Positions 1 through 8,337 of a stretch of 38,125 bases of DNA are shown piece after piece; within the stretch, counting starts at the first letter, position 1; each line of letters opens with the position of its first letter. The DNA lies in assembly GCA_012031965.1 (NCBI GenBank), contig JAAUSC010000050.1, positions 1-38,125 of the forward strand, read 5' to 3'. Position numbers and translations under genes: made by a program. Under the pieces are notes generated by a model. The model did no database searches, had not been told where the DNA came from, and saw only the letters and a list, made by a program, of their open reading frames with translations. The stretch comes from Scytonema sp. RU_4_4. GTDB taxonomy: Bacteria; Cyanobacteriota; Cyanobacteriia; Cyanobacteriales; Nostocaceae.

Positions 1-1542
1 CTGATAAACCAGACCACGATTGTAGTAAGCTTCTGCAAATTCTGGACTGATACTAATTATTTTGCTGTAATCAGCAAGAGCACCTTGATCATCTTGCAGT
101 CTGCGACGGATAAAAGCCCTGCCAAAGTACGCAGAGGCGTAGTCTGGTTGGATGCTGATCGCCATGTCATAGTCCAAAGCTGCTTTCTTATACTCCTGGA
201 GTTGTCTATAGGTAAAACCTCGTCTTGAGTAGGTAAGAGCACTATTGGGTTGCAGTCTAATTGCTTCGTCTAAATCAGCGATCGCTCTTTTATAATCTTT
301 GAGACCAATGTAGGAATCACCCCGATTTAAGTAAGCAAGAGCATAGTCAGATTTGAGGTTAATTGCTTTATTTAAATCAGATAGTCCTCCTTGATAATCT
401 TGGAGTTCATTCTTGAGGGCTCCTCGGTTTAAATAAGCTGCTGCATAGTCAGGATTAAGGCTAATCGCTTTACTATAATCTTTAACAGCTTCCTGATTTC
501 TTTGCAGGAGATCCTGAGTTAAACCCCGGTTCATGTAAGCAACAGGACTATTGGGAGTCAGGCGAACGACTTGGTTTAAATCCTCAAATGCTGCTTGATA
601 ATTCTTGAGTTCGTAGTAAGCGACAGCCCTTTGGAAGTAAGCATCAGGATAACTCGGGTTCATCCGCAAAGCTGCTTCATAGGCGACAATAGCTCCCTGG
701 TAGTCTCCTTTTTGAGCTTTAGCTCCACCTGAACTGATCAAACTTTCAGCACTTGGTTGTTGTTTGCTAGTCTGCGTTGCTGTTCTGGTTGGTTGTTGGG
801 TAGTAATTGGTTTTTTAGTAGTCGTTAGTTGTTGGGTAGTAATTGGTTGTTGGCTGGTAGTTGCTTGTTGGGTAATTGGCGTTCTTAAATTTCCTCTGGC
901 TGCTAAAAATATTTTCATAGGAATTCCCAATCGCAAAACAGTTCCTGTGGAAGGATCAGGAGGAGTCGCTCCCCCATTCACACCCACAACCAAACCATTT
1001 TCATCTAGTAAAGGACCGCCACTCATGCCTGGTATAGCCTCGTTGTTATAAACTAAGGCATAACCTTTATCTGGTTTTTGCAAACGACTGCGAATGTCTC
1101 CCTTAGTAAACTGATAACTGGGTTGCTCCAAACCTGGTATCTGAGCCCAACCCGCCGCATAAACAGTTATCCCCTCTGTTAATTGATCGGAGTTACCAAA
1201 TTTTGCAGTGCTGTAATCTTTCTGACTTGTGAACTGTAATACTGCCAAATCCAAACCGGGCAATTCTTGGCTATAGTACACTGGATAGCGATCGCCATCT
1301 GGGGTGTGAATCTCGTATCTCCCAGCTTCTTGTACAACATGGTGATTAGTGAGAACAAAATATGTATTCCCCTTGCGTTCAAAAATGATCCCAGAACCAA
1401 TACTTTCTCCATCTATGCGAATGGTAAATTGTCTAGCAATCTCACTAACCTGCTTGGGAGATAGTGCTACGGTGAATTGAGGCTGTATAACTACGACTGC
1501 TGCACCAAATAGCGCTGCGGGAAGAACACAAGAATACTTCAT
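1..1542 (-). CDS. Exported trypsin-like serine protease with C-terminal TPR repeats (partial, 3' end outside window)
   Basis: Open for 514 codons from ATG at 1542 to the window edge with no stop. Residues 1-27 form a hydrophobic signal peptide (MKYSCVLPAALFGAAVVVIQ). A trypsin/HtrA-like domain follows at about 30-215, with His68 in TNHHVV, Asp98 in GLDLAVL and Ser174 in GMSGGP, so the triad looks intact. Residues 220-270 are a Thr/Gln-rich linker in which PITTQQ recurs. From about 272 there are at least seven 34-residue TPR units (pattern A.Y.NRG...L..Y..A..D...AI.L.P). Known of the family: cyanobacteria carry many secreted protease-TPR fusions; the TPRs probably bind a protein partner. It starts 27 bp after the next protease gene and is probably cotranscribed with it. 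Substrate unknown. Confidence 0.9.
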   Translation of the reverse strand, partial: MKYSCVLPAALFGAAVVVIQPQFTVALSPKQVSEIARQFTIRIDGESIGSGIIFERKGNTYFVLTNHHVVQEAGRYEIHTPDGDRYPVYYSQELPGLDLAVLQFTSQKDYSTAKFGNSDQLTEGITVYAAGWAQIPGLEQPSYQFTKGDIRSRLQKPDKGYALVYNNEAIPGMSGGPLLDENGLVVGVNGGATPPDPSTGTVLRLGIPMKIFLAARGNLRTPITQQATTSQQPITTQQLTTTKKPITTQQPTRTATQTSKQQPSAESLISSGGAKAQKGDYQGAIVAYEAALRMNPSYPDAYFQRAVAYYELKNYQAAFEDLNQVVRLTPNSPVAYMNRGLTQDLLQRNQEAVKDYSKAISLNPDYAAAYLNRGALKNELQDYQGGLSDLNKAINLKSDYALAYLNRGDSYIGLKDYKRAIADLDEAIRLQPNSALTYSRRGFTYRQLQEYKKAALDYDMAISIQPDYASAYFGRAFIRRRLQDDQGALADYSKIISISPEFAEAYYNRGLVYQ

Positions 1543-1569
1543 CTTTAAAACTGCTAACTTGATAAATCA

Positions 1570-2442
1570 TCAAGACGGTTTTTCACGACGGGGACTAAAT
1601 TCCCCTACGGGCTTATCCCCATGCTTGAAAGCAGGAACTTGCGCCCTCTGATTTTCGGTCAAAGATGGTAACACTAATTCCACAAATGTTTCAATCGGAA
1701 TACCCCAGCTATATTTACTCATTCGTTTCCGTAGGGCTGCTTCTGGCTTTGTTCCATCTTGATAAGTATAAGGCTCGCCCCAAAGAGGTTCCGCATGCAT
1801 TCCATTAATCGCCACTAGCTTTCCTTGCTGATTGAGTAAAGGTCCCCCACTCATACCCTTTTGAATATCATTGGTATACCCAATGCAATAGCCACCCTCC
1901 AAGGCTTTGTCCAACACCCAGGAAACTTGACCTGCTTTGAAAACAAAACCTACATCCTGGGTTCCTTCAACATTAAACGGAAATCCAGCAGCGAACACTT
2001 GATTCCCCACACTCAAACTTGATGCTGAGCCAAAGGATGCGACAGCATATCTGGTACTAGGACTGTAAAATTGTAAAATCGCCAAATCCTTGCCCTTAAA
2101 AGAAGTAGCATCCAATTTCTGTAGCTGATTGGGAAGTTTAGCTTCATACATCCGACCATCGGGCGTTTGAATTCTATAGGGAGGATCCCCCGAAATCATG
2201 ACGTGGGCATTAGTCATCACAGTATAAATAGAACCTTGTTCTTTAATGAGAATCCCTGAACCTAAAAAGCCTCCAGCAAGCACTTTGACTGTGATTGACT
2301 TGGCTAAGTGCTGTAGTTCCTTTACCGAACGTTGGCTTGAAGGTTGTTCAACTACAATTCTAGGGCTTAATGGTGCTGATACTGGCAACAAAATTGATAA
2401 ACCCCCAATACAGGCAAGCATGCTTAATAAGCGCCAATCCAT
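1570..2442 (-). CDS. Exported trypsin-like serine protease
   Basis: 290 residues. The N-terminus (MDWRLLSMLACIGGLSILLP) is a signal peptide or membrane anchor. Triad candidates are His80 in TNAHVM, Asp119 in KDLAIL and Ser198 in GMSGGP, all in the expected spacing, so it should be catalytically competent. No PDZ or TPR domain follows; the protein ends in a short charged tail (REKPS). It lies 27 bp upstream of the protease-TPR gene and 22 bp downstream of the COP23-like gene, which implies one transcript. It is a paralogue of both flanking proteases. Role inferred: periplasmic or extracellular proteolysis; target unknown. Confidence 0.88.
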   Translation of the reverse strand: MDWRLLSMLACIGGLSILLPVSAPLSPRIVVEQPSSQRSVKELQHLAKSITVKVLAGGFLGSGILIKEQGSIYTVMTNAHVMISGDPPYRIQTPDGRMYEAKLPNQLQKLDATSFKGKDLAILQFYSPSTRYAVASFGSASSLSVGNQVFAAGFPFNVEGTQDVGFVFKAGQVSWVLDKALEGGYCIGYTNDIQKGMSGGPLLNQQGKLVAINGMHAEPLWGEPYTYQDGTKPEAALRKRMSKYSWGIPIETFVELVLPSLTENQRAQVPAFKHGDKPVGEFSPRREKPS

Positions 2443-2464
2443 ATTGGTTTACCTTACAATTTCC

Positions 2465-3049
2465 TCAACATTCCCACATCGGTAGTCCAGATGGGCATTT
2501 TTCTGATTCGCTTCCTTCACTTATGAGCTTTTGTACATCAAGATAGGAGGCATTACCGACATTGGAAATCACGTTGTTGCTCTTATTATCTGTCAGTTCA
2601 ATGATTTTGCCACCGCCCCCAACCGATTTATTAAGCAACCGATATAGAATAAGCTGGGGGTTTGTTCCTCGTGCGAGAGTGACTAATACCCCATCAGGCA
2701 AACAAGAACCACCACTGTAACTGGCAACACACAACACAGGTTGACGACCAAATTCCCCTGCTCTTATAAACTTCAGTGTGCCGTTTTGATAGAACCGATT
2801 GAACCTATCAGAGATTTCCTCACAGCGTTGCTGAGGCGTCCAAGGTGGCGGAAAAGCTGTATAAACCCAGCTAATGATTGGTTTATTTCCCCTATTCGTG
2901 TTAACAATTGTTGCTGGGTTACCCCTGCTCATACCGCAGAAAAATTTCTCTTTCTGAGCATAGCTGGGTTGAACATTAATAGCAGTAGAACTTAGTGTGA
3001 GTGCTATGACACTAAGGACTTGGGTAAATAAACTGAATCTCATGGTCAT
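2465..3049 (-). CDS. COP23-like secreted protein
   Basis: 194 residues with an N-terminal signal peptide ending near QPSYAQ. The mature part has the features I associate with the COP23 family (a protein first described as circadian-oscillating in a unicellular diazotrophic cyanobacterium): a Cys near the mature N-terminus (FFCGMS), a TPQQRCEEISDRFNRFY block, then QPVLCVA, SGGSCLPDG and LVTLARGTNPQLIL, and a C-terminal Cys pair (KCPSGLPMWEC). The cysteines suggest disulfides outside the cytoplasm. Its position inside a run of secreted proteases is a recurring type of context, but no biochemical function is known to me. ATG at 3049 has an AGGTG ribosome site; a second in-frame ATG lies at 3043. 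Confidence 0.78.
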   Translation of the reverse strand: MTMRFSLFTQVLSVIALTLSSTAINVQPSYAQKEKFFCGMSRGNPATIVNTNRGNKPIISWVYTAFPPPWTPQQRCEEISDRFNRFYQNGTLKFIRAGEFGRQPVLCVASYSGGSCLPDGVLVTLARGTNPQLILYRLLNKSVGGGGKIIELTDNKSNNVISNVGNASYLDVQKLISEGSESEKCPSGLPMWEC

Positions 3050-3426
3050 TTCACACCTGATGTCAATTCTAAAAGAGAGAATATAATTTTTTTAAAATAG
3101 AAATGCATATATATTATATTTCAGTATAAATCCGGAAGAGAGGAGTGAAATGTGAAGAATTAATGAGAACTTTGCCGATGAAATTGTAGAAGTCATGACT
3201 GCTGTTAGTTGTAGCGATTAGCAGGCGTTGTGTCTGCAAACAGAAAAATGTTCTATTTAGCTCCAGTACATATTCATTCAATGGATGACTCTTGTTTTTG
3301 GAAAAGCATTCGTTTTTGTTAATTTTCTTCATAAAACTTGTCAGGAAATGTTGTGTTTTGACTTCTACTCCCCACCTCACCCACTCAAAGAGCGAAGTCT
3401 AAATAACACCGTTTTGCTCAGATTGG
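3050..3426. other. Intergenic spacer within the protease cluster
   Basis: 377 bp, AT-rich. It should contain the promoter of the COP23-protease transcript, or the linker if the lead gene is cotranscribed. An 88-codon open frame on the minus strand (3114-3380) has no recognisable domain and no ribosome site I trust. I see no tRNA, strong terminator or repeat. Confidence 0.5.
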
Positions 3427-4416
3427 TTACGGTTTAGATGTATTCCTTCTTGGACATTTATCTCCTAGCAATAGACTTCCACATCCCAAAGAAGGCTTAT
3501 TTCTCAACATCGCATCTAAATCAAAGGTAAACAGTTTGTAAACATCTGAAATCACATCCGCTGTTGATTTATTTGCTATTCCCTGTGCAATCACTTTTGG
3601 ATCTATCAAACCGCGATCAAAACTCAAGCGCATATCCTCTGCTTCGATTGCATGCACAATATGACTGATTTGCAGACCACAACTATTATTTCCGCTCAGT
3701 TTTGGATCGAGACAATATCCATGTTCATTTGAGCGATCACTTCGGTGAATAGCAACAACTTGTCCATCTTGACTAAATACCGGACCGCCATCCATGCCCT
3801 GGCGGGTTTGAATGTTGTAAGCTAAGCTATAGCCCCCTTCAGAATGAGGTTGAGAAGTTATTTGATTTAATGATGTGACTTCTGTAACCCGTTCTCGACG
3901 AGGAGTTTGATTTTGGGGTATGGGCCAACCAGAAACATATAAGACATCTTTGCTCCTAAGTTTCTCGGAATTCCCCAAAGAAGCAACAGGATAGTCATGC
4001 TCGCTCTCAAATTTGACTAACGCTAAATCAAAACTTTTTACTGTTGTTCTCAGTTCTCCCTCTTCCCTACGTAAAGGATGAATGCTGGAATTATCTTCTT
4101 TATGTTCTACTAAGTGTACTTTCCCGTCACTCGTGCGTACCCCATAAAATCCTTTAGTTCGCACAACACCGAGTGCAGTGAGTGCGTAATAAGTTTTACC
4201 TTTTCGTGCTATTATCACCCCAGAACCTGGATCCCACTCCCTACGTGCTTTTATATCTCCTTCTTGTAACGCTGGTGCAATTAATACGGTAGTCTGGGAT
4301 GCGATCGCATCAACTTCGTGTTCTGGCAATGCTAAAGCAAGTGTATGGAAAAATGCGATTACTATTACCGTAGCTATTGCTAATACAACAGTAGCTAAAC
4401 GCTTGTAAAATATCAT
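3427..4416 (-). CDS. Trypsin-fold pseudoprotease, catalytic His and Ser replaced
   Basis: 329 residues with an N-terminal hydrophobic signal/anchor (VVLAIATVIVIAFFHTLALA). It follows the same plan as the two downstream proteases (GSGVIIARKGKTYYALTALGVV, SFDLALVKF, GYSLAYNIQTRQGMDGGP). Where they have TNxH it has TALG (Gly83 for His), and where they have GMSGGP it has GMDGGP (Asp209 for Ser). Asp130 is kept. I read both substitutions directly from the DNA (GAT at the Ser position). It is therefore predicted to be inactive as a serine protease but folded, with an extra C-terminal region of about 80 residues containing Cys pairs. ATG at 4416 has an AGGAG site. A role as binding or regulatory partner of its active paralogues is inference. 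Confidence 0.85.
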   Translation of the reverse strand: MIFYKRLATVVLAIATVIVIAFFHTLALALPEHEVDAIASQTTVLIAPALQEGDIKARREWDPGSGVIIARKGKTYYALTALGVVRTKGFYGVRTSDGKVHLVEHKEDNSSIHPLRREEGELRTTVKSFDLALVKFESEHDYPVASLGNSEKLRSKDVLYVSGWPIPQNQTPRRERVTEVTSLNQITSQPHSEGGYSLAYNIQTRQGMDGGPVFSQDGQVVAIHRSDRSNEHGYCLDPKLSGNNSCGLQISHIVHAIEAEDMRLSFDRGLIDPKVIAQGIANKSTADVISDVYKLFTFDLDAMLRNKPSLGCGSLLLGDKCPRRNTSKP

Positions 4417-4498
4417 AGTTGATAACTCCTAAACTGTTGTGCTTTTAATTTGCACAAACAGCATTTCTCTTTTTTTATCTTTCTTCCCCACTTAGATA
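4417..4498. promoter_or_regulatory. Divergent promoter region, pseudoprotease / helicase
   Basis: 82 bp between two divergent start codons. It is AT-rich and must hold the 5' signals of both genes. No palindrome or defined -10/-35 pair can be named with confidence. Confidence 0.4.
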
Positions 4499-6817
4499 AT
4501 GAGTTCTCCATCATTATTTTCCAGACTCGCTCCCTTTATCCAAGAATATATTTACAATCATAACTGGACTGAATTAAGACCAGTACAAATTGAGGCTTGT
4601 AAAGTCATTTTTAACACTGATGCTCATTTGCTCGTTGCTGCTGGTACTGCTTCAGGGAAAACAGAAGCAGCGTTTTTACCAGTTTTGACTCTCTTACATG
4701 AAAACCCCTCTACTACAATTGGTACACTCTATATTGGTCCTATTAAAGCTTTAATTAATGACCAATTTGAACGTCTCAATGATTTATTAAAAGAGGCGGA
4801 TATTCCAGTTTGGTATTGGCACGGTGATGTTAGTCAAAGTCATAAAAGCAAGCTTCTTAAGAATCCTAAGGGGATTCTGCAAATTACACCAGAATCTTTA
4901 GAAAGTTTGTTAATTAACAAACATCATGAGTTGATGCGTTTGTTTGGTGATTTGCGATTTATCATTATTGATGAAATTCATGCATTTATGGGTTCAGAAC
5001 GAGGTTGTCAGATTCTTTGTCAATTGGCACGGTTGGCAAGAGTAACTCAAAGACAACCCCGAAGAATTGGTTTATCAGCGACTTTGGGTGATGACTTGAT
5101 GGCTGAAGAGTGGTTATGTTCTGGGACTGATAAGTTGGTGATAACTCCGAAGATTGAGGGGGGAAAACGTCAAATTAGACTTGCTGTTGAGCATTTTTAT
5201 GTTTATGAAACGAACCGCAGAGGCGCAGAGAGGAGCCAGCGCGTTGGAGGGTTTCCCCCCAACCCCACTATCGTGGGGACCCCAAAGCCCCCCGTTGTAG
5301 CGACTGGCGTCGCAGAGAGAGGAAAAGAGGAGAGAGAAGGAAGTATCAGTGCATATGATAGATATGTTTTTAATTTGAGTAAGTCTCGGAAGTGTCTTAT
5401 TTTTGCTAATAATAAGTCGCAAACGGAATCTGTGATTTCATCTTTGCGTCAAATTGCTGCTGAGGAGGGGTATGCAGATGTTTATCATGTACATCACGGT
5501 AGTATTTCTGCTAGTTTGCGTCAAGCGGCTGAAGCTGCTATGCGTACACCGAATCATCCAGCAGTCACTGCTGCTACGTTGACTTTAGAGTTGGGTATTG
5601 ATATCGGTTATTTGGAGCGAGTGATTCAGTTGGAATCGCCTCTTTCTGTTGCTAGTTTTTTACAACGGTTGGGACGTGCTGGAAGAAGAGGTGAAGCGGC
5701 TGATATGCGGTTTGTTTGCGCTGAGGAGAAAGTCTCTTCAGAAGCATTATTACCAGAACAAATTCCTTGGCAACTTTTGCAATGTATTGCAATTATTCAA
5801 CTTTATTTAGAGGAGCGTTGGATTGAACCCATTAAGCCTCTTAGATATCCGTTGAGTTTGTTATATCATCAGACAATGAGTGTTTTAGTATCAATGGGAG
5901 AACTTTCTCCTGCTGCTCTTGCTAAAGAGGTTTTAAATCTACCGACTTTTGCTGCTATTTCTCAGGAAGATTTTAAGTTATTGTTGCGCTATCTCATTGA
6001 GATTGACCATCTTCACTTAACTGAGCAAGGTAAATTCATCATTGGTTTAGCTGGGGAAAAGGTAATAGGAAAGTTTCAGTTTTATGCTGTTTTTCCTGAT
6101 AATCAGGAATATGTTGTCAAGCAAGGAACGACAGAAATTGGTAGTATCGTAATGCCATCTCCTGTGGGACATCTATTTGCTTTGGCAGGGAAAACTTGGG
6201 AAGTTGTAGATGTTGATTTTAAAAGAAAGATTATTTTGGTTAAGCAGGTAGATGGTAAGGCTAGTATTTATTGGCGTGGTGGTAGTGGTACGATTCATAC
6301 AAAAGTTTTGCAACGAATGCGACAGGTGTTGTTTGAGGATATCGAGTACAGCTACTTACAAGAAAATGCTTTAAAGCGTTTGCAGTCAGTTCGTGAAATA
6401 GCAAGAGATGCTGAACTAGATAAACGTAATATTTTCCAATTGGAAAAGGGAAAGTGCTGCATTTTTCCTTGGATGGGTACTGTGGCTTACCGTACTTTGG
6501 AAAGATTGCTTAACTGCTTTTGCCGCGAGTCGTTGGAAATTAGCAGTATAAGTGGCGATAATCCTTATTTTGTGACTCTGAAATTAGCTCCGAAAAAAAT
6601 TGAATCTCTTTATTCTGAAATTGTTTCGTTATGTGAGCAAAGAATCTATAATGAGGATTTAGTCAGTCATGCAGAAGCTCCACAAATTCAAAAGTATGAT
6701 GAGTTTATTCCTTATCCACTTTTACGAAAAGCATTTGCCAGTAATCATTTAGATATGTTGGAACTGAGACAGCAGGTTGCTCTTTGGCAAGGATATTCAG
6801 AGCGTCCGACGTATTAA
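4499..6817 (+). CDS. Lhr-like DEAD/DEAH-box ATP-dependent helicase
   Basis: 772 residues. Superfamily 2 motifs are in order: RPVQIEA at 27-33 (Q-like), Walker A GTASGKTEAA at 49-58, PIKALINDQ, ITPESL, the DEIH box at 158-161, LSAT at 192-195, a second RecA-like domain with IFANNK at 301-306, ATLTLELGIDIG at about 359-370, and GRAGRRG at 392-398. About 370 residues follow, as in Lhr-type helicases, which unwind nucleic acid using ATP. Oddity: residues about 238-281 (NRRGAERSQRVGG to GKEEREGS) are not helicase-like. They are translated intergenic-type repeats inserted in frame between the two RecA domains. The last codons and stop form the left arm of a 15-bp perfect inverted repeat. Activity with the insertion is uncertain, but the frame stays open. 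Confidence 0.88.
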   Translation: MSSPSLFSRLAPFIQEYIYNHNWTELRPVQIEACKVIFNTDAHLLVAAGTASGKTEAAFLPVLTLLHENPSTTIGTLYIGPIKALINDQFERLNDLLKEADIPVWYWHGDVSQSHKSKLLKNPKGILQITPESLESLLINKHHELMRLFGDLRFIIIDEIHAFMGSERGCQILCQLARLARVTQRQPRRIGLSATLGDDLMAEEWLCSGTDKLVITPKIEGGKRQIRLAVEHFYVYETNRRGAERSQRVGGFPPNPTIVGTPKPPVVATGVAERGKEEREGSISAYDRYVFNLSKSRKCLIFANNKSQTESVISSLRQIAAEEGYADVYHVHHGSISASLRQAAEAAMRTPNHPAVTAATLTLELGIDIGYLERVIQLESPLSVASFLQRLGRAGRRGEAADMRFVCAEEKVSSEALLPEQIPWQLLQCIAIIQLYLEERWIEPIKPLRYPLSLLYHQTMSVLVSMGELSPAALAKEVLNLPTFAAISQEDFKLLLRYLIEIDHLHLTEQGKFIIGLAGEKVIGKFQFYAVFPDNQEYVVKQGTTEIGSIVMPSPVGHLFALAGKTWEVVDVDFKRKIILVKQVDGKASIYWRGGSGTIHTKVLQRMRQVLFEDIEYSYLQENALKRLQSVREIARDAELDKRNIFQLEKGKCCIFPWMGTVAYRTLERLLNCFCRESLEISSISGDNPYFVTLKLAPKKIESLYSEIVSLCEQRIYNEDLVSHAEAPQIQKYDEFIPYPLLRKAFASNHLDMLELRQQVALWQGYSERPTY
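5208..5342 (+). repeat. Nested intergenic-type repeats inserted in frame in the helicase gene
   Basis: An outer repeat (AACCGCAGAGGCGCAGAGAG at 5214-5233, continuing as GCAGAGAGAGGAAAAGAGG at 5312-5330) is split by a second element. That element begins near GAGCCAGCGCGTTGGAGGG and ends near GTAGCGACTGGCGTC. Inside it lies a third motif, CCCCACTATCGTGGGGACCC (5263-5282), related to the repeat at 35039-35159. The total is about 45 codons with no stop. Boundaries are approximate. Confidence 0.7.
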
Positions 6818-6881
6818 AAAGCCACGAATATCGTCTAGCGTAGCGGTTCCTCTGAGGAACTAAAACATACGTCGGACGCTC
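6800..6881. terminator. 15-bp perfect inverted repeat at the helicase 3' end
   Basis: Arms GAGCGTCCGACGTAT (6800-6814) and ATACGTCGGACGCTC (6867-6881) are exact reverse complements. The left arm overlaps the last five sense codons and abuts the TAA. The 52-nt loop contains TAGCGTAGCGGTTCCTCTGA followed by GGAACTA, itself a small hairpin. It sits between convergent genes, so it could end transcription from either side. No T-tract follows directly. Confidence 0.6.
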
Positions 6882-6907
6882 GGACTAATGACTAATGGCT
6901 TTGATTT

Positions 6908-6980
6908 TCCCCCGGCTTTTCATGAAACTGTAGCGTAGCGGTTCCTCTTAGGAACTAGTGATAGTTTCATAGCCGGGGGA
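6908..6980. terminator. Inverted repeat with inserted mini-hairpin upstream of the crtR stop
   Basis: Left arm TCCCCCGGCT (6908-6917) plus ATGAAACT (6922-6929) pairs with AGTTTCATAGCCGGGGGA (6963-6980), with four unpaired bases TTTC in the left arm. The loop (6930-6962) holds nearly the same TAGCGTAGCGGTTCCTCTNA-GGAACTA unit as the neighbouring palindrome. This is probably the terminator shared by the converging helicase and crtR genes. Confidence 0.6.
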
Positions 6981-6984
6981 TGAG

Positions 6985-7887
6985 TTAATCATTTTTAGTT
7001 GGGTTGGGGTGATGAAACCGAATTCCTAAAAAAATGTCATAAACAAATTCAAAAAAGTCTTTCTTTTGCAGAAGACCGATAGATTGATAACAACCTTTTT
7101 CATCTAAAAGAGGCTTCATGAGATAATATGTGGGCTGGTAATTATACCAAGGAATGGAAGGCCATAAATGATGAATTAAATGGTAATTCTGACCCAGAAT
7201 GAGGAGATTCAGAATTGGATGGGGATAGACGCGAGCATTTTTCCAGCGATCGCGTTCAGCAAAGGGGCGATGGGGAAAGTAATCAAAAAATAAACCTAGT
7301 GCTATTCCTACGACAAATGCTGGAATAAACCAAAAATTGAGAAGATAACCCAAAAAGTGATACTGAATCGAGATAGAAACGATTGAAAGCACAATCAAGC
7401 GGCTGATAAACCATTCCAGTAGCTCATATTTGCGCCAAAGTTGTCGCTTAAAGAAAAATACCTCGTGGTATAAAAAACGAACCGCAATCAGCCACAGTGG
7501 ACCACCTGTGGAAACGTAATGATCTGGGTCGTCTTCTGGATGGTTCACATGGGCATGATGCTGCAGATGTACCCGTGTAAATACGGGAAAAGCAAAAGCT
7601 AGCATCAGAGCACTGCCATGTCCTAACATGGCGTTTAGCACTCGGTTACGATGGGCAGATTGGTGGCAAGCGTCGTGAATCACGGTTCCTGCAATGTGTA
7701 AAGCAATGGTATTTGCAATAAAGCATAACCAGTGTGGCCATTGCCAAACCCAGTAACCAAAATTGGATAATACAAGAATTGCCATAGCTGCTACAAACAT
7801 AAGCAGCGTCGGATTCAAATCACCCGGAGGTGCTAAAAATTCCTTTGGCGGGACTGTCAGTGGCTTCTTTGCCTCCGACGTCGGCAT
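6985..7887 (-). CDS. crtR: Beta-carotene hydroxylase, CrtR type
   Basis: 300 residues, a membrane di-iron fatty-acid-desaturase-fold enzyme. Histidine boxes are HDACHQSAH at 71-79, HLQHH at 107-111 followed by AHVNHPEDDPDH, and HLIHH near 237 in GQNYHLIHHLWPSIPWYNYQP. Hydrophobic segments fall between them. The sequence closely follows cyanobacterial CrtR (N-terminal TVPPKEFLAPPGDLNPTLL, then PHWLCFIANTIALH and FPVFTRVHLQHHAHV). CrtR hydroxylates the beta-ionone rings of carotenoids to give zeaxanthin and related xanthophylls in the thylakoid or cytoplasmic membrane. It is transcribed away from pyk and converges on the helicase gene. Other desaturases are possible but fit less well. Confidence 0.9.
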   Translation of the reverse strand: MPTSEAKKPLTVPPKEFLAPPGDLNPTLLMFVAAMAILVLSNFGYWVWQWPHWLCFIANTIALHIAGTVIHDACHQSAHRNRVLNAMLGHGSALMLAFAFPVFTRVHLQHHAHVNHPEDDPDHYVSTGGPLWLIAVRFLYHEVFFFKRQLWRKYELLEWFISRLIVLSIVSISIQYHFLGYLLNFWFIPAFVVGIALGLFFDYFPHRPFAERDRWKNARVYPHPILNLLILGQNYHLIHHLWPSIPWYNYQPTYYLMKPLLDEKGCYQSIGLLQKKDFFEFVYDIFLGIRFHHPNPTKND

Positions 7888-8337
7888 TATGAACTCCTTG
7901 TTGCTTTAACGAGATATAGTATTTAGATAATGCCACTTTTCTATAAGGAAAGTGAAGTTTTGCAATGCAAAATGACGGATCATAAACTTGTGTGTCACAA
8001 GATTTATCTACTTCTTGACAAATCAGCAGCTGAATAACGGTATGATTTCAACATCCTCCGAGCTTGTGCTGAGTGGCTCAATAGAATGAAGATAAGGGGA
8101 GAAGGAAGACAAAGAAACAAGAAGACAGGGGGAAGACACTTCTGTGCAGGGGTTAAGCATTAAGTAAAGTATCTGTCGCCAAGGCAACAAGAGGAATAAG
8201 TTTCTTAACTTTCTCATGACCTTACCTCCTCATTACCTCACTCATCTACCCAATTCGTGATTGACTCAGCAGCAACAGACAACAGGTGCTCCCTGATTTA
8301 GGATAATTCCCTGAGTAGCTCCCTAAATTTAGCTTTT
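7888..8337. promoter_or_regulatory. Divergent crtR / pyk promoter region
   Basis: 450 bp separating divergent genes. The clearest structure is the palindrome TTTTGCA-A-TGCAAAA (7958-7972), about 70 bp upstream of the crtR start, which is operator-like. The rest is purine-rich on the plus strand near 8090-8130 and shows no gene I can support; a 64-codon frame at 8023-8217 (minus) has no recognisable content. Confidence 0.45.

Noticed and set aside
764-900. Low-complexity repeat in the linker as a mobile repeat
   Set aside because: It codes for a short repeated PITTQQ linker in a real protein and shows no palindrome.
764-1051. Plus-strand frame rich in Val/Cys/Trp opposite the protease-TPR gene
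   Set aside because: It is the complement of the Thr/Gln-rich linker; the minus-strand frame is open and has a signal peptide, triad and TPRs.
3114-3380. 88-codon minus-strand frame between protease-cluster genes
   Set aside because: No recognisable domain, no convincing ribosome site, AT-rich spacer composition.
8023-8217. 64-codon minus frame in the crtR-pyk spacer
   Set aside because: Ser/Leu-rich chance frame over a purine-rich tract; no ribosome site or homology seen.
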